This document shows, piece after piece, positions 53,907-62,993 of a stretch of 64,000 bases of DNA. The number at the start of each line of letters is the position of its first letter. The stretch's first letter is position 1. Source of the stretch: Cypionkella psychrotolerans. GTDB taxonomy: Bacteria > Pseudomonadota > Alphaproteobacteria > Rhodobacterales > Rhodobacteraceae. The translations under genes and the position numbers were made by a program. The notes under the pieces are model-generated. The model had not been told where the DNA came from, did no database searches, and worked only from the letters and a program-made list of their open reading frames with translations. The DNA is taken from positions 122,369 through 186,368 of the forward strand of contig NZ_LGIC01000073.1 in NCBI RefSeq assembly GCF_001294535.1, read 5' to 3'.

Positions 53907-54992
53907 ATGAGTGCTGGGATTGATCTTCAAAATGTCTGCTGCGACTTTGGCAGCTTCCGCGCGGTTGATAACGCCACTGTGGCGATCAAACCCGGAGAAT
54001 TCTTTTCCTTTCTAGGGCCGTCTGGCTGCGGCAAGACGACGATTTTGCGGATGATTTCCGGCTTTATCGAACCGACGCAGGGCACAATCCGCATCGGTGA
54101 CAAGGATATGAAGGGTCAACGCCCGAACCAGCGCCCGACCGCGCTGATCTTCCAGAATTTGGCTTTGTTCCCGCTGATGCCGATCTGGGAGAATATCTCG
54201 TTCGGTCTCGAAGTCCGTGGCGTCGACAAAGCCACCCGCCGCGCCAAGGCGCAGGCGCTGCTGGAGATGGTTGATCTGCCCGGCGCTGCCGATAAGATGG
54301 TCAGCCAGTTGTCGGGCGGCCAAAAACAGCGCGTCGCCATCGCCCGCGCTTTGGCGGTGGAACCCAAGGTGATGCTGCTCGATGAACCCCTGTCCGCGCT
54401 CGATCTGAAACTGCGACAGCACATGCGGGCGGAACTGCGCGCCATCCAAAAGCGCACCGGGGTCACTTTCATCTATATCACCCATGATCAGGGCGAAGCT
54501 TTGGCGATGTCGGACCGTGTCGGCGTGATGAGCCAAGGTCGCATCCAGCAAGTCGCCGACCCGCGCGAGATTTACAACAACCCGGTCAATGGGTTCGTTG
54601 CGTCTTTTGTCGGTGAAAACAACATCTTCGCGGGCTCGGTCAGCAATGCCTCGGGCGGTATGGCCGGGTTTGACACAGCGCTTGGTCCATTCCGCGCCCG
54701 TCTGGGAGAACTCGCAAAGGGCAACAATATCAAGCTCTATGTCCGCCCCGAACATACCGTTCTGTCGGAAACCCAAGCTGCGGAAAACTCGGTGCCGGTG
54801 ACGGTGTCGGAAGTCTCGTTCGAGGGGGCGTTCATCGCGGTGCATGGTCAAACCACAACCGGCCAGACCATCGTCGCCGAAGTGCGCAATGACGGCTCGG
54901 CCACGGTGCCGGAAATCGGCGCGGCCCGGTTTGCGCATTTCAACGCTGCGCATGCCTCGATCCTGCCCGACACCACCGCTGCGGGGGCATAA
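53907..54992 (+). CDS. Polyamine-type ABC transporter ATPase (PotA-like)
   Basis: A 361-residue ATPase: Walker A GPSGCGKT, signature LSGGQKQRVAIARAL, Walker B VMLLDEPLSALD and H-loop ITHDQGEALAMSDRV, then a C-terminal TOBE-like regulatory domain (about residues 275-355, with KLYVRPEHTVL). GGGGGA lies upstream of the ATG. It drives the two permeases encoded downstream. Its stop is one base from the start of the first permease gene. Confidence 0.94.
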   Translation: MSAGIDLQNVCCDFGSFRAVDNATVAIKPGEFFSFLGPSGCGKTTILRMISGFIEPTQGTIRIGDKDMKGQRPNQRPTALIFQNLALFPLMPIWENISFGLEVRGVDKATRRAKAQALLEMVDLPGAADKMVSQLSGGQKQRVAIARALAVEPKVMLLDEPLSALDLKLRQHMRAELRAIQKRTGVTFIYITHDQGEALAMSDRVGVMSQGRIQQVADPREIYNNPVNGFVASFVGENNIFAGSVSNASGGMAGFDTALGPFRARLGELAKGNNIKLYVRPEHTVLSETQAAENSVPVTVSEVSFEGAFIAVHGQTTTGQTIVAEVRNDGSATVPEIGAARFAHFNAAHASILPDTTAAGA

Positions 54993-54993
54993 G

Positions 54994-55917
54994 ATGCGCA
55001 ATATGATCCGCCGTTACGGCGCAAGTCTGACCCTGCTGATCTGCCTGCTCACCGCGTTCTGGCTCTTGATGCTGGTGATCGTGCCGAACATCACTTTGCT
55101 GGAAAGCTCGTTCCGTCCCTATCTGCCCGTCACCGAAATCGGCGGCCCGAAAGACATCTACACGGCGGCCAACTACATGAAAGTCTTCAACGGCGCGATT
55201 GAGGTCTCACCTTTCGGCCTCACGTTCCAAATTCCGGTGCATGTGCTGACCTTCAGCCTGACGCTGTTCTACTCGGTGGTGGTGACGCTGATCTGCTTCA
55301 TGCTGGCCTATCCTTTGGCCTATTTCATGGCGAAAATTCTCAGTGCGCGATCATTGCCCACCATGTTCCTGCTGCTGTTCGTGCCGCTTTGGGTGTCCGA
55401 AGTGCTGCGGGCGTTTGCGTGGTGGATGATCTTGGCGCTGAAAGGCCCGCTGTCGTGGGTGTTGCTGCAACTGCACCTGATCGACCACGAGGTGCGCTGG
55501 ATCGTCGGTTACAACGGCGTGATGATCGGTCTGGTTTATACCTATGTGCTGTTCATGATCTTCCCGGTCTATAATGCGATTTCGTCCTTGGATTCCAACC
55601 AGATCGAAGCCGCCGAGGACTTGGGCGCGCCGTGGTGGCGCATCCATTGGCGCATCGTACTACCGCACGCCAAACCCGGCATCGCGAGCGGAGCGGTGAT
55701 GGTGTTCATGCTCTCGGCAGGCTCACTTCTGGTGCCGTCAATCTTGGGCTCCACCACCTCGCAATGGTTCACCCAGACCGTGCAGCAATGGATGCTGGAT
55801 GCGCTGGATTGGAACACTGCTGCGGCTTACGCCTTCTTACTGCTGCTGATGTGCACCTTGTTCGTCAGTCTGGTGATGAAGATTTTCCGCGTCAAACTGT
55901 CCGACATCGCGAATTAA
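54994..55917 (+). CDS. Polyamine-type ABC transporter permease (PotB-like)
   Basis: A 307-residue permease with six helices. Its long N-terminal helix (LTLLICLLTAFWLLMLVIVP) is followed by a periplasmic loop and the core with the coupling motif EAAEDLGAPWWRIHWRIVLPHAKPGI. The ATG at 54994 comes one base after the potA-like stop; the reading start 150 bases upstream is an overlap with the ATPase gene and is rejected. Confidence 0.93.
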   Translation: MRNMIRRYGASLTLLICLLTAFWLLMLVIVPNITLLESSFRPYLPVTEIGGPKDIYTAANYMKVFNGAIEVSPFGLTFQIPVHVLTFSLTLFYSVVVTLICFMLAYPLAYFMAKILSARSLPTMFLLLFVPLWVSEVLRAFAWWMILALKGPLSWVLLQLHLIDHEVRWIVGYNGVMIGLVYTYVLFMIFPVYNAISSLDSNQIEAAEDLGAPWWRIHWRIVLPHAKPGIASGAVMVFMLSAGSLLVPSILGSTTSQWFTQTVQQWMLDALDWNTAAAYAFLLLLMCTLFVSLVMKIFRVKLSDIAN

Positions 55918-55929
55918 GGGAGGGATATC

Positions 55930-56802
55930 ATGCACAAAATTCGCCAAACCCTCGCCCGCGTCTATGCCGGGGCCTTCATCTTCTACATGCTGCTGCCCTT
56001 GGTGATCATGTCGGCGGCGGCTTTCAACAACACCGACAAAATCCCCGCCATTGTGCCGTGGAAGGGAGCGACCACCAAATGGTTCACAGCGCTTTGGGCC
56101 GATGACCGGATGTGGCACGCCTTCCAGAACACGATCTTCGTCGCCATTGCGGTGGCGCTGATCTCGGTGATTGTGGGGACAGCGGCGGCGATCCTGATCA
56201 ACTCGGTGTCGGGGAACCTGCGCGCCGCCCTCTATGGCACGATGATTTCCACCATCCTGATCCCCGGCGCGGTGATCGGGATTTCCACCATGATCATGTG
56301 GACCAAGATCGGCAACGGCTTGGGCAGCGATTTCATCCTGTTCAATCCGGGCCTGCATCTGTCGGTGCTGGGGCAGGTTAGCTATATCGCGGCGATCGTG
56401 ATGCTGCTGGTTTTGGCGCGGTTGCAAAGCTTCGATCAGGGGCTAGAGGAGGCCGCCCTTGATCTGGGTGCCACCCACGCCCAAGTGATGCGCCGCATCC
56501 TGCTGCCGCATCTCTATCCGGCGATTGGGGCAGGGGCGGCGGTGTCGTTCTTCCAGTCGATTGAGAACTTCAACGTCACGCAGTTTACCCGTGGTGGAGC
56601 CGATACTCTGACGATCTATGTGTTCTCCAAGGTGCGCTCGGGCATCACCCCCACCATCAACGCGCTGGCGTTCTTGTTGATCGTGGTCACCTTGGCGATG
56701 GCGGTGCTCTATGAGCTGAAACGCCGCCGCAACGCGAGCGTCGAGGCCGCGCGTGAGGCCGAGGCCCGCCGCGCCGCCGCCTTGGAAGAGGCTGTTATCT
56801 AA
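55930..56802 (+). CDS. Polyamine-type ABC transporter permease (PotC-like)
   Basis: A 290-residue permease, six helices, with the coupling motif EEAALDLGATHAQVMRRILLPHLYPAIG. GGGAGG is eight bases before the ATG. The C-terminus is an unusual charged helix (LKRRRNASVEAAREAEARRAAALEEAVI) that reaches into the cytoplasm and could form a coiled coil. The operon ends in a strong terminator right after it. Confidence 0.93.
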   Translation: MHKIRQTLARVYAGAFIFYMLLPLVIMSAAAFNNTDKIPAIVPWKGATTKWFTALWADDRMWHAFQNTIFVAIAVALISVIVGTAAAILINSVSGNLRAALYGTMISTILIPGAVIGISTMIMWTKIGNGLGSDFILFNPGLHLSVLGQVSYIAAIVMLLVLARLQSFDQGLEEAALDLGATHAQVMRRILLPHLYPAIGAGAAVSFFQSIENFNVTQFTRGGADTLTIYVFSKVRSGITPTINALAFLLIVVTLAMAVLYELKRRRNASVEAAREAEARRAAALEEAVI

Positions 56803-56803
56803 C

Positions 56804-56835
56804 GTAAAAGGCCCGGAGCGATCCGGGCCTTTTAC
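56804..56835. terminator. Bidirectional terminator between potC-like gene and gcdH
   Basis: GTAAAAGGCCCGGA-GCGA-TCCGGGCCTTTTAC is a perfect 14-bp stem with A-run on one side and T-run on the other, so it can end transcripts from both strands. Confidence 0.92.
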
Positions 56836-56883
56836 ATTGAAATACGCCGGGAGGGCAAAGCCCCCCCGGCACCGTCCCCGTGC

Positions 56884-58104
56884 TTAGAAAAACGCCTGCA
56901 ACCCGGTTACAGCCCGCCCCAAGATCAGCGCATGCACGTCATGTGTGCCTTCATAGGTGTTGACCGTCTCAAGGTTCACCATATGCCGCATGATCTGGTA
57001 ATCTTCCTGAATGCCGTTGCCGCCATGCATATCGCGCGCCCAACGTGCCGCATCCAAAGCCTTGCCACAGTTGTTGCGCTTGATGATCGAAATCATCTCA
57101 GGTGCCGCATTGGCCTCATCCAACAAGCGCCCAACCCGCAAAGACGCCTGCATGCCAAGGCTGATTTCCGTCAGCATATTCGCCAGCTTCAACTGATAAA
57201 GCTGCGTCTGCGCCAAAGGCTTGCCGAACTGCTTGCGATCCAGCCCGTACTGACGCGCCGCCCCCATGCAGAACTCGGCAGCCCCCAACACGCCCCAGGA
57301 AATCCCGTAACGTGCCCGGTTCAAACAACCAAACGGCCCCTTCAACCCCTCGACATGCGGCAGCAACGCGTCTTCGCCGACCTCCACATCCTTCAAAACG
57401 ATCTCGCCGGTCACCGAAGCCCGGAGGGAGAGCTTGCCGCCGATCTTCGGTGCCGTGAGACCCTTCGTGCCCTTATCAAGCACAAAGCCCTTAATCTTGC
57501 CGCCATGCGCTTCGGATTTCGCCCAAACCACGAACACATCCGCAATCGGCGCATTGGAAATCCACATCTTCGCGCCGTTCAAAACGTAGCCATTGGCGGT
57601 TTTCTTCGCCACGGTTTTCATCCCCGCCGGGTCAGAGCCCGCATCCGGTTCGGTCAGACCAAAGCAGCCAATCCATTCGCCCGAGGACAGCTTTGGCAGA
57701 TATTTCATCCGCTGCGCCTCGGTGCCATAGGCGTAAATCGGGTACATCACCAAGCTCGATTGCACCGACATCATGCTGCGATAACCCGAATCGACCCGCT
57801 CAACTTCCCGCGCGATCAGACCGTAGGCGACGTAAGACGCGCCCAAGCCGCCGTATTGCTCCGGCACGGTGACGCCCAAAAGCCCCATCTCACCCATTTC
57901 CCGGAAGATCGCTGGATCGGTGGATTCCTCGCGATAGGCCGCGATCACCCGAGGTTGCAGCTTTTCCTGCGCATAGGCCCGCGCGCCGTCGCGCAGCATG
58001 CGTTCTTCCTCGGTCAGCTGATCTTCCATGCGGAACGGGTCTTGCCAATCAAACCGCCCTAGATCGGGCGCGTCTTTGGCTTTCAGCTTGGGTCTATCGG
58101 TCAT
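56884..58104 (-). CDS. gcdH: Glutaryl-CoA dehydrogenase
   Basis: A 406-residue acyl-CoA dehydrogenase that oxidises and decarboxylates glutaryl-CoA to crotonyl-CoA in lysine/tryptophan degradation. FAD-binding and catalytic stretches are [32 protein letters not shown], and the catalytic glutamate in [20 protein letters not shown], the pattern of the GCDH group. The N-terminus with [19 protein letters not shown] is also group-typical. The start at 58104 avoids an extra 16-residue leader. A divergent LysR gene lies next to it, as in other gcdH loci. Confidence 0.94.
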   Translation of the reverse strand: MTDRPKLKAKDAPDLGRFDWQDPFRMEDQLTEEERMLRDGARAYAQEKLQPRVIAAYREESTDPAIFREMGEMGLLGVTVPEQYGGLGASYVAYGLIAREVERVDSGYRSMMSVQSSLVMYPIYAYGTEAQRMKYLPKLSSGEWIGCFGLTEPDAGSDPAGMKTVAKKTANGYVLNGAKMWISNAPIADVFVVWAKSEAHGGKIKGFVLDKGTKGLTAPKIGGKLSLRASVTGEIVLKDVEVGEDALLPHVEGLKGPFGCLNRARYGISWGVLGAAEFCMGAARQYGLDRKQFGKPLAQTQLYQLKLANMLTEISLGMQASLRVGRLLDEANAAPEMISIIKRNNCGKALDAARWARDMHGGNGIQEDYQIMRHMVNLETVNTYEGTHDVHALILGRAVTGLQAFF

Positions 58105-58181
58105 GGCGGAATCTCCTATGGTTTTGCCGATTATATTGCACAGCCGAGCCAAAACGCCTAACGAGGTTCTGGCAATAAAAC

Positions 58182-58196
58182 ATGAGGAAACCTCAT
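58182..58196. promoter_or_regulatory. Inverted repeat ATGAGG-AAA-CCTCAT at the LysR start
   Basis: A perfect 6-3-6 inverted repeat between gcdH and the LysR gene, immediately before the ATG at 58197. It contains the LysR gene's Shine-Dalgarno (GAGG), so a bound regulator or an RNA hairpin could block translation start. Confidence 0.45.
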
Positions 58197-59081
58197 ATGC
58201 TCTCGCGCCGTTATCTGCCCTCGATGCCCTCGCTGCTGGCGCTGGAAGCCGTCGAACGTCTCGGCTCTGCCTCTGCCGCAGCCGAGGAACTCAACCTGAC
58301 GCAAAGTGCGATTTCGCGGCAGTTGCAGGTGCTTGAGGGCCAGTTGGGCCTGTCGCTGATCATCCGCGACAAGCACCGGCTGCGTCTGACCCCGGCTGCG
58401 CAAGACTACTGCCGCGAGATCCGCCGTGCTCTGCAGGCGCTGAACCAAGCCAGTCTGACTCTACGCGCCAATCCCAATGGCGGCACACTCAACCTCGCGA
58501 TTTTGCCGGCCTTTGGCATGCATTGGCTGGCCCCCCGGCTTGCCCGTTTCGCCGCCCAACACCCCGAGGTGACAGTCAACCTCTCGACCCGCCTGCAACC
58601 TTTTGACTTTGCCATCAGCCATTTCGACGCCGCCATCCACTACGGTCGACAAGATTGGTCGGGCGTCGATTTCCTGCCATTGATGGCGGAAGACTTGCTG
58701 GCCGTTGCTTCCCCCGGTTTACTGAAAACCCCGCTCACCCAAGCCAATGACATTCTCTCATACCCCCTGCTGCAACTCGAAAGCCGAACCGGAGATTGGG
58801 GCCGCTGGCTTGCGCATCACGGCCACCCCAACCAACGCCCGCCCGCCATGCTGTTCGACCAATTTGCCACCATGACCCAAGGGGCCATCCACGGCCTTGG
58901 CGTGGCTTTGCTGCCGCTGTTCCTGATCGAGCGCGAACTCGCCGAGAACCGCCTGACGCCGGTTTTCGGTCCCGCCATCCCGTCGCTTGGCAGCTATTAT
59001 CTGGTCTGGCCAAAAGACGCCGCGCCGCGTGCGCCGCTCGCATCATTCCGCAACTGGATTGCCGCCGAACGAAACGCCTAG
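58197..59081 (+). CDS. LysR-type regulator, probable regulator of gcdH
   Basis: A 294-residue LysR-type regulator. The winged helix is at the N-terminus ([44 protein letters not shown]), followed by the ligand domain from about residue 85. The start at 58197 is preferred because GAGGA lies at normal distance; ATG at 58182 would put five more residues in front. Being divergent from gcdH, it most likely controls it (GcdR-like), responding to glutarate or glutaryl-CoA. Confidence 0.88.
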   Translation: MLSRRYLPSMPSLLALEAVERLGSASAAAEELNLTQSAISRQLQVLEGQLGLSLIIRDKHRLRLTPAAQDYCREIRRALQALNQASLTLRANPNGGTLNLAILPAFGMHWLAPRLARFAAQHPEVTVNLSTRLQPFDFAISHFDAAIHYGRQDWSGVDFLPLMAEDLLAVASPGLLKTPLTQANDILSYPLLQLESRTGDWGRWLAHHGHPNQRPPAMLFDQFATMTQGAIHGLGVALLPLFLIERELAENRLTPVFGPAIPSLGSYYLVWPKDAAPRAPLASFRNWIAAERNA

Positions 59082-59097
59082 ACTTTAGCTCCCTGTA

Positions 59098-59159
59098 TCA
59101 TCCTTGGCTGAAATATCCTCAGGGGGTGCGGCGCGCCCGGAAAGCCTTCCAGTGGAAGG
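59098..59159. repeat. CTCAAATATCC-family repeat, degenerate copy with small hairpin
   Basis: TCATCCTTGGCTGAAATATC continuing CTCAGGGGG (from 59098), with G for C in the core, followed by CCTTCC-AGT-GGAAGG (59145-59159). It lies just after the LysR stop. Confidence 0.65.
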
Positions 59160-59284
59160 GTTTCAGCGCCGAACGGACGCGAACGCTTTCGCGCCCCGGA
59201 TAGGCCGTAGGCCGAGGGAGCGGAAGCCCCCCTTGCTTTTGATCAAACGCCCCGGCACTCTCACGCCAAACAAAGAGGCCAAGC

Positions 59285-60670
59285 ATGCACCCCAACCACA
59301 TCGGCGACGTGTCCTTCTGGTATGCCGACATCGGCCTGCCGCAAACCCGCCGCCCTGCGCTTGCCGAAAACACCACGGCTGACGTGGCGATCATCGGTGC
59401 GGGCTTTACCGGCCTTTGGACCGCCTATTATCTGAAAAAGGCAAATCCGGTGCTGAATGTGCTGGTGATTGAGAAAGAATTCGCAGGTTTTGGTGCATCG
59501 GGTCGCAATGGTGGCTGGTGCATGGGCACTTTTGCCTGGAACCACGAGGCCTATGCTAAAGCCACCAGCCGCGACTCCGTGCTGGAAATGGTTCGCGAAC
59601 TTGAAACCACCGTGCCCGAAATCACCCGTATCTGCGCCGAAGAAGGCATCGACGCCGATATCATCCCTTCCGAAGAATTGATGCTGGCGACCAACCCCGC
59701 GCAACTGGCGCGGATGCATGAATCCATCGCCCACCATCAGCTTTGGGGCAATGCCCACCGCGTCCGCGAACTCTCGCCTGTCGAGGTCAAACAACGCATC
59801 ACAGCGCCGAATGTTCTGGGCGCCATGGTGGTCTCTGGCATGGCCCGCATCCAACCCGCCAAATTGGTGCGCGGTTTGGCCGAGGCGTGCGAGCGGATGG
59901 GCGTGCGGATTGCCGAGGCGACCGAGGTTCTCTCCTACGATCAGGGCGAAGTCATCACACCGAAAGCCACCATCAAAGCCTCAATCATCCTGCGCTGCAC
60001 CGAAGGTTTCACCGCCACTTTGCCGGGCCATAAACGCGAATGGTTGCCGCTGAATTCCGCCCAGATCGCCACCGTGCCATTGCCGCCGGACGTCTGGGAG
60101 AAAATCGGCTGGGACGGCCATGAGCTGATCGGCGATATGAACAACGCTTATTGCTACTGCCAGCGCACCCGCGAGGGCCGGATCACCGTCGGCGCGCGTG
60201 GGGTGCCGTATAAGTATGCGTCACAAATGGATAAAAATGGCGAACCGGATGCGGAAACCATTCGCCGCCTCACCGAAACCCTGCACACGCATTTCCCCGA
60301 AGCCGCCAGCTACCCCATCGACCACGCCTGGTGCGGTGTCATCGCCGTGCCGCGCGATTGGTGCGCCACCGTCGGGCTGGACCGCAAGACCGGCCTCGGC
60401 TGGGCCGGCGGCTATGTCGGCACGGGCGTGTCCACCGCCAACCTCGCGGGCCGCACTTTGGCCGATCTCGCCTTAAACCGCGACACCAAAATCGCGAAAT
60501 TCCCTTGGGTCAACCGCCGCGTGCGGCAATGGGAACCCGAGCCGTTCCGCTGGTTCGGCGTGCATCTGATGTACAAACTCTTGCGCATCGCCGATCAGCG
60601 CGAGGCCAAACTCGGCATCCCGCCATCGAAATTCGCAGCCTTTGGCAACTGGCTGACTGGGCGGCACTAG
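59285..60670 (+). CDS. FAD-dependent amine/amino-acid oxidoreductase (PuuB-like)
   Basis: A 461-residue DAO-family flavoprotein resembling gamma-glutamylputrescine oxidase and related enzymes. The FAD-binding strand is TADVAIIGAGFTGLWTAYYLKKANP, followed by KEFAGFGASGRNGGWCMG, with a C-terminal GLGWAGGYVGTGVSTANLAGRTLADL. GAGG is nine bases before the ATG. With the Pot-type transporter 2.5 kb away it fits polyamine use, but the gamma-glutamyl steps (puuA, puuC, puuD) are not here, so the substrate is open. Confidence 0.87.
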   Translation: MHPNHIGDVSFWYADIGLPQTRRPALAENTTADVAIIGAGFTGLWTAYYLKKANPVLNVLVIEKEFAGFGASGRNGGWCMGTFAWNHEAYAKATSRDSVLEMVRELETTVPEITRICAEEGIDADIIPSEELMLATNPAQLARMHESIAHHQLWGNAHRVRELSPVEVKQRITAPNVLGAMVVSGMARIQPAKLVRGLAEACERMGVRIAEATEVLSYDQGEVITPKATIKASIILRCTEGFTATLPGHKREWLPLNSAQIATVPLPPDVWEKIGWDGHELIGDMNNAYCYCQRTREGRITVGARGVPYKYASQMDKNGEPDAETIRRLTETLHTHFPEAASYPIDHAWCGVIAVPRDWCATVGLDRKTGLGWAGGYVGTGVSTANLAGRTLADLALNRDTKIAKFPWVNRRVRQWEPEPFRWFGVHLMYKLLRIADQREAKLGIPPSKFAAFGNWLTGRH

Positions 60671-60693
60671 CCCCCAACGCCAGCCAGCCCGAT

Positions 60694-61581
60694 CTACGCC
60701 AAACTCCCACGGAAAAACGCTAAGGTCCGATCCCAAGCCATATCCGCCGCCGCCTTGTCATAACGCGGCGTGGAGTCGTTGTGGAAGCCGTGGTTGACGC
60801 CCGGATAAATGAACGCCTCATACTTGGTCCCAGCGGCTTTCAACGCCGCCTCATAGGTGGGCCAGCCCTCATTCACCCGGGTATCCAACTCGGCATAATG
60901 CAGCAATAACGGGCACTTGATCTTCGCGACATCCTCAGCCTTCGGCTGCATCCCATAGAACGGCACCGCCCCGCCCAATTCGAGATAAGCCACCGCCGCC
61001 GCGTTCGACACCCCACCGCCATAGCAGAACCCGGTGATGCCGACCCGGCCGGTGGAGCCTTCATGCGCCATCATCCACTCAATCGCCGCGAAGAAATCGT
61101 TCATCAACTTGGTTGGGTCGACCGTCGATTGCAGCGCCTTGCCTTCCTCGTCATTGCCCGGATAGCCGCCGACGCTGGTCAACCCATCCGGGGCCAGCGC
61201 CAGAAATCCGGCCTTGGCCAGCCGCCGCGCCACATCTTCAATGTAGGGGTTCAGTCCACGGTTCTCATGCACCACCACCACGCTGGGCAATTTCCCCACC
61301 GCAGCCGAGGGCCTCACCAGATAGCCGCGCACATTGCCGTTGCCATTTGGCGACGGGTAAGTGACGTAATCCGCCACAATATTTGGGTCGTTAAAGCTGA
61401 CCTGCTCGGCCAAAGCGTAATTCGGCGACATGATGCCCAAAAGCGCTGCCGCCGTCAGCCCGCCGACAGTAAACTTGGCCGCCTTATCCAGAAACTCGCG
61501 CTTTGAAATCCGGCCATGCGCGTAAAAATCATAAAGCTCCAGCAATTCCGGGTTGAAATCCTTTGCGGTCATTCGGGCCAT
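60694..61581 (-). CDS. Dienelactone hydrolase family protein with twin-arginine-like leader (YghX-like)
   Basis: A 295-residue alpha/beta hydrolase of the dienelactone hydrolase family. Nucleophile Cys in GFCYGGG, aspartate in YAELDTRVNEG and histidine in GVNHGFHNDSTPRY form the triad. Near the N-terminus GRISKREFLDKAAKFTVGGLTAAALLG resembles a Tat or membrane leader with KR in place of RR. The start at 61581 is backed by GGAG six bases upstream; 61593 and 61572 are alternatives. The gene is convergent with the PuuB-like gene. Confidence 0.88.
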   Translation of the reverse strand: MARMTAKDFNPELLELYDFYAHGRISKREFLDKAAKFTVGGLTAAALLGIMSPNYALAEQVSFNDPNIVADYVTYPSPNGNGNVRGYLVRPSAAVGKLPSVVVVHENRGLNPYIEDVARRLAKAGFLALAPDGLTSVGGYPGNDEEGKALQSTVDPTKLMNDFFAAIEWMMAHEGSTGRVGITGFCYGGGVSNAAAVAYLELGGAVPFYGMQPKAEDVAKIKCPLLLHYAELDTRVNEGWPTYEAALKAAGTKYEAFIYPGVNHGFHNDSTPRYDKAAADMAWDRTLAFFRGSLA

Positions 61582-61695
61582 CGCACGCTCCATGGTTATC
61601 AACATGAAAAATCTAGCCCACAGCCTGCACCTGCCCAGTCACGCTTGTGTGATCCGTACAGCTTTGGCGGCATCGCGCCAATTTGCCTTAAATTC

Positions 61696-61753
61696 TCATC
61701 CTCTGCGCTCAAACATCCCGGGGTGAGCCCGCAGGGCGAGGGGCTGGCCCCTC
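61696..61753. repeat. CTCAAATATCC-family repeat, degenerate copy with hairpin
   Basis: TCATCCTCTGCGCTCAAACA continuing TCCCGGGG (from 61696), then GAGGGGC-TG-GCCCCTC (61738-61753). It lies between the divergent hydrolase and DUF393 genes. Confidence 0.7.
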
Positions 61754-61807
61754 TGCGACATGACAGCCTCTCGCGCCCCGCTGCAAAACCTGAGCCACAC
61801 TTCTTCC

Positions 61808-62282
61808 ATGCAAACCGCCAACCTGCCAAACCCGCTCAACCACCACGTCGCAGGCAAAAACCTGATCGTGTTTGACGGTGAATGCGTGTTCTGCCCGGCC
61901 TTCTTCCGTTTCATGCTGCGCCACGACCGTGTGCAAAAAATTCCACTATGCCACGGCGCAAAGCCCGCTCGGCCAAGCGCTTTACACCGCGCTGAACCTG
62001 CCCCTGATCGATTTTGGGACCAACCTCGTGATCACCCACGGCGAGATCAACCAGCGCCTCGATGCCTTCGCCGCGGCAATGGCGGAACTGCCAAGCCCGT
62101 GGCGCTGCGCCCGCATCATCCGTTACCTGCCGAAAGCGCTAAAAGACGCGATCTACAAACTGATCGCCCGCAACCGCTACCGCATCTTTGGCCGCTATGA
62201 TGCGTGCCTGATCCCCGACTGTGTGTTGACACTAGAACCTGCAGAGAAGCGGGAATATCCGGAAATTGATGAGAACAGGTGA
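61808..62282 (+). pseudogene. DCC-family thiol-disulfide oxidoreductase (DUF393), frameshifted
   Basis: The two parts of a DUF393/DCC protein lie in different frames. The first part reads MQTANLPNPLNHHVAGKNLI and VFDGECVFCPAFFRFMLRHD with the DGxCxFC motif. The second part, in the +1 frame, continues KFHYATAQSPLGQALY to the end at 62282. The break is at six A residues (61935-61940); with five A the frame would be intact. It may be a decayed gene, a sequencing error or, less likely, recoding. The nearby IS3 element shows recent DNA movement here. Confidence 0.82.
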
Positions 62283-62955
62283 AAATCGTGGTAATTACGG
62301 GGGCTTAAGAGATAATGAATGGCGGGAAGGGTTGCGCGCGGCAGAGTTGGCAGAAAGGCGGAAAATGGCCGGTGACGGTGCGTACATGGCAGTTTCCCCC
62401 ATTGACCCGCGGCATATAAGGCACCCTTTAAACGCTAGTAAAATAAAGGTTTTATGTTGGATTCTTGCTCAGTTTAAGCTGCCTTTTGGGGATTTTTGGG
62501 TGCCGGTAGATGCAGATGGCGTTGCATGTTCGCCCAACCATTTGCATGTAGGATAAGGCATTGATATTCAAACGGGAAATCTCCGCGTCCGATGGAAGCT
62601 CCGCTGGAGCAATATGCAACAGATTATTTGGCGGGAGCGTCGGATCTGCGTCATGCTTGTAGGAAAATCCATCCCTTGGTTTTGGACGAGTGAAATGTGG
62701 GTTTGAAACCGAAGCCGCCAATCACGCTGGCCAAAGCATGCCCAAACAGGCTCGCAGTCGCAATGGAGCTCCCAACCCTTTGCGGTCTTTCGCTCCTGCC
62801 GAATGCTGCGCGGCAACGGTCCCAAAAGCGTTCCTTCTTTGTTACCGCAGATACAAAAACTTCACGCCAGCATGCTGGGGCGAGGATCAGTATCACGGAA
62901 CGCTAGAACCGATCACTGTCGCGGAAACTCTCGAGCAGAGATCTGGCCCTCGCTC
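62283..62955. other. Gene-free stretch of unlike composition next to the IS element
   Basis: About 670 bases without a supported gene. The first half (to about 62560) is A/T-richer than the rest of the window. The second half (about 62570-62905) is open in several overlapping frames on both strands, but none has a good ribosome binding site or a recognisable domain. It may be a remnant of an older insertion. Confidence 0.5.
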
Positions 62956-62993
62956 TGGACCTGTCGCGGTTTCGTTCCGGTCAGGTGCTCATG

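Noticed and set aside
58121..58160. GTTTTG ... CAAAAC repeat ahead of gcdH as LysR site
   Set aside because: Arms are about 25 bases apart and too short to stand out from chance; the tighter repeat at 58182 is reported instead.
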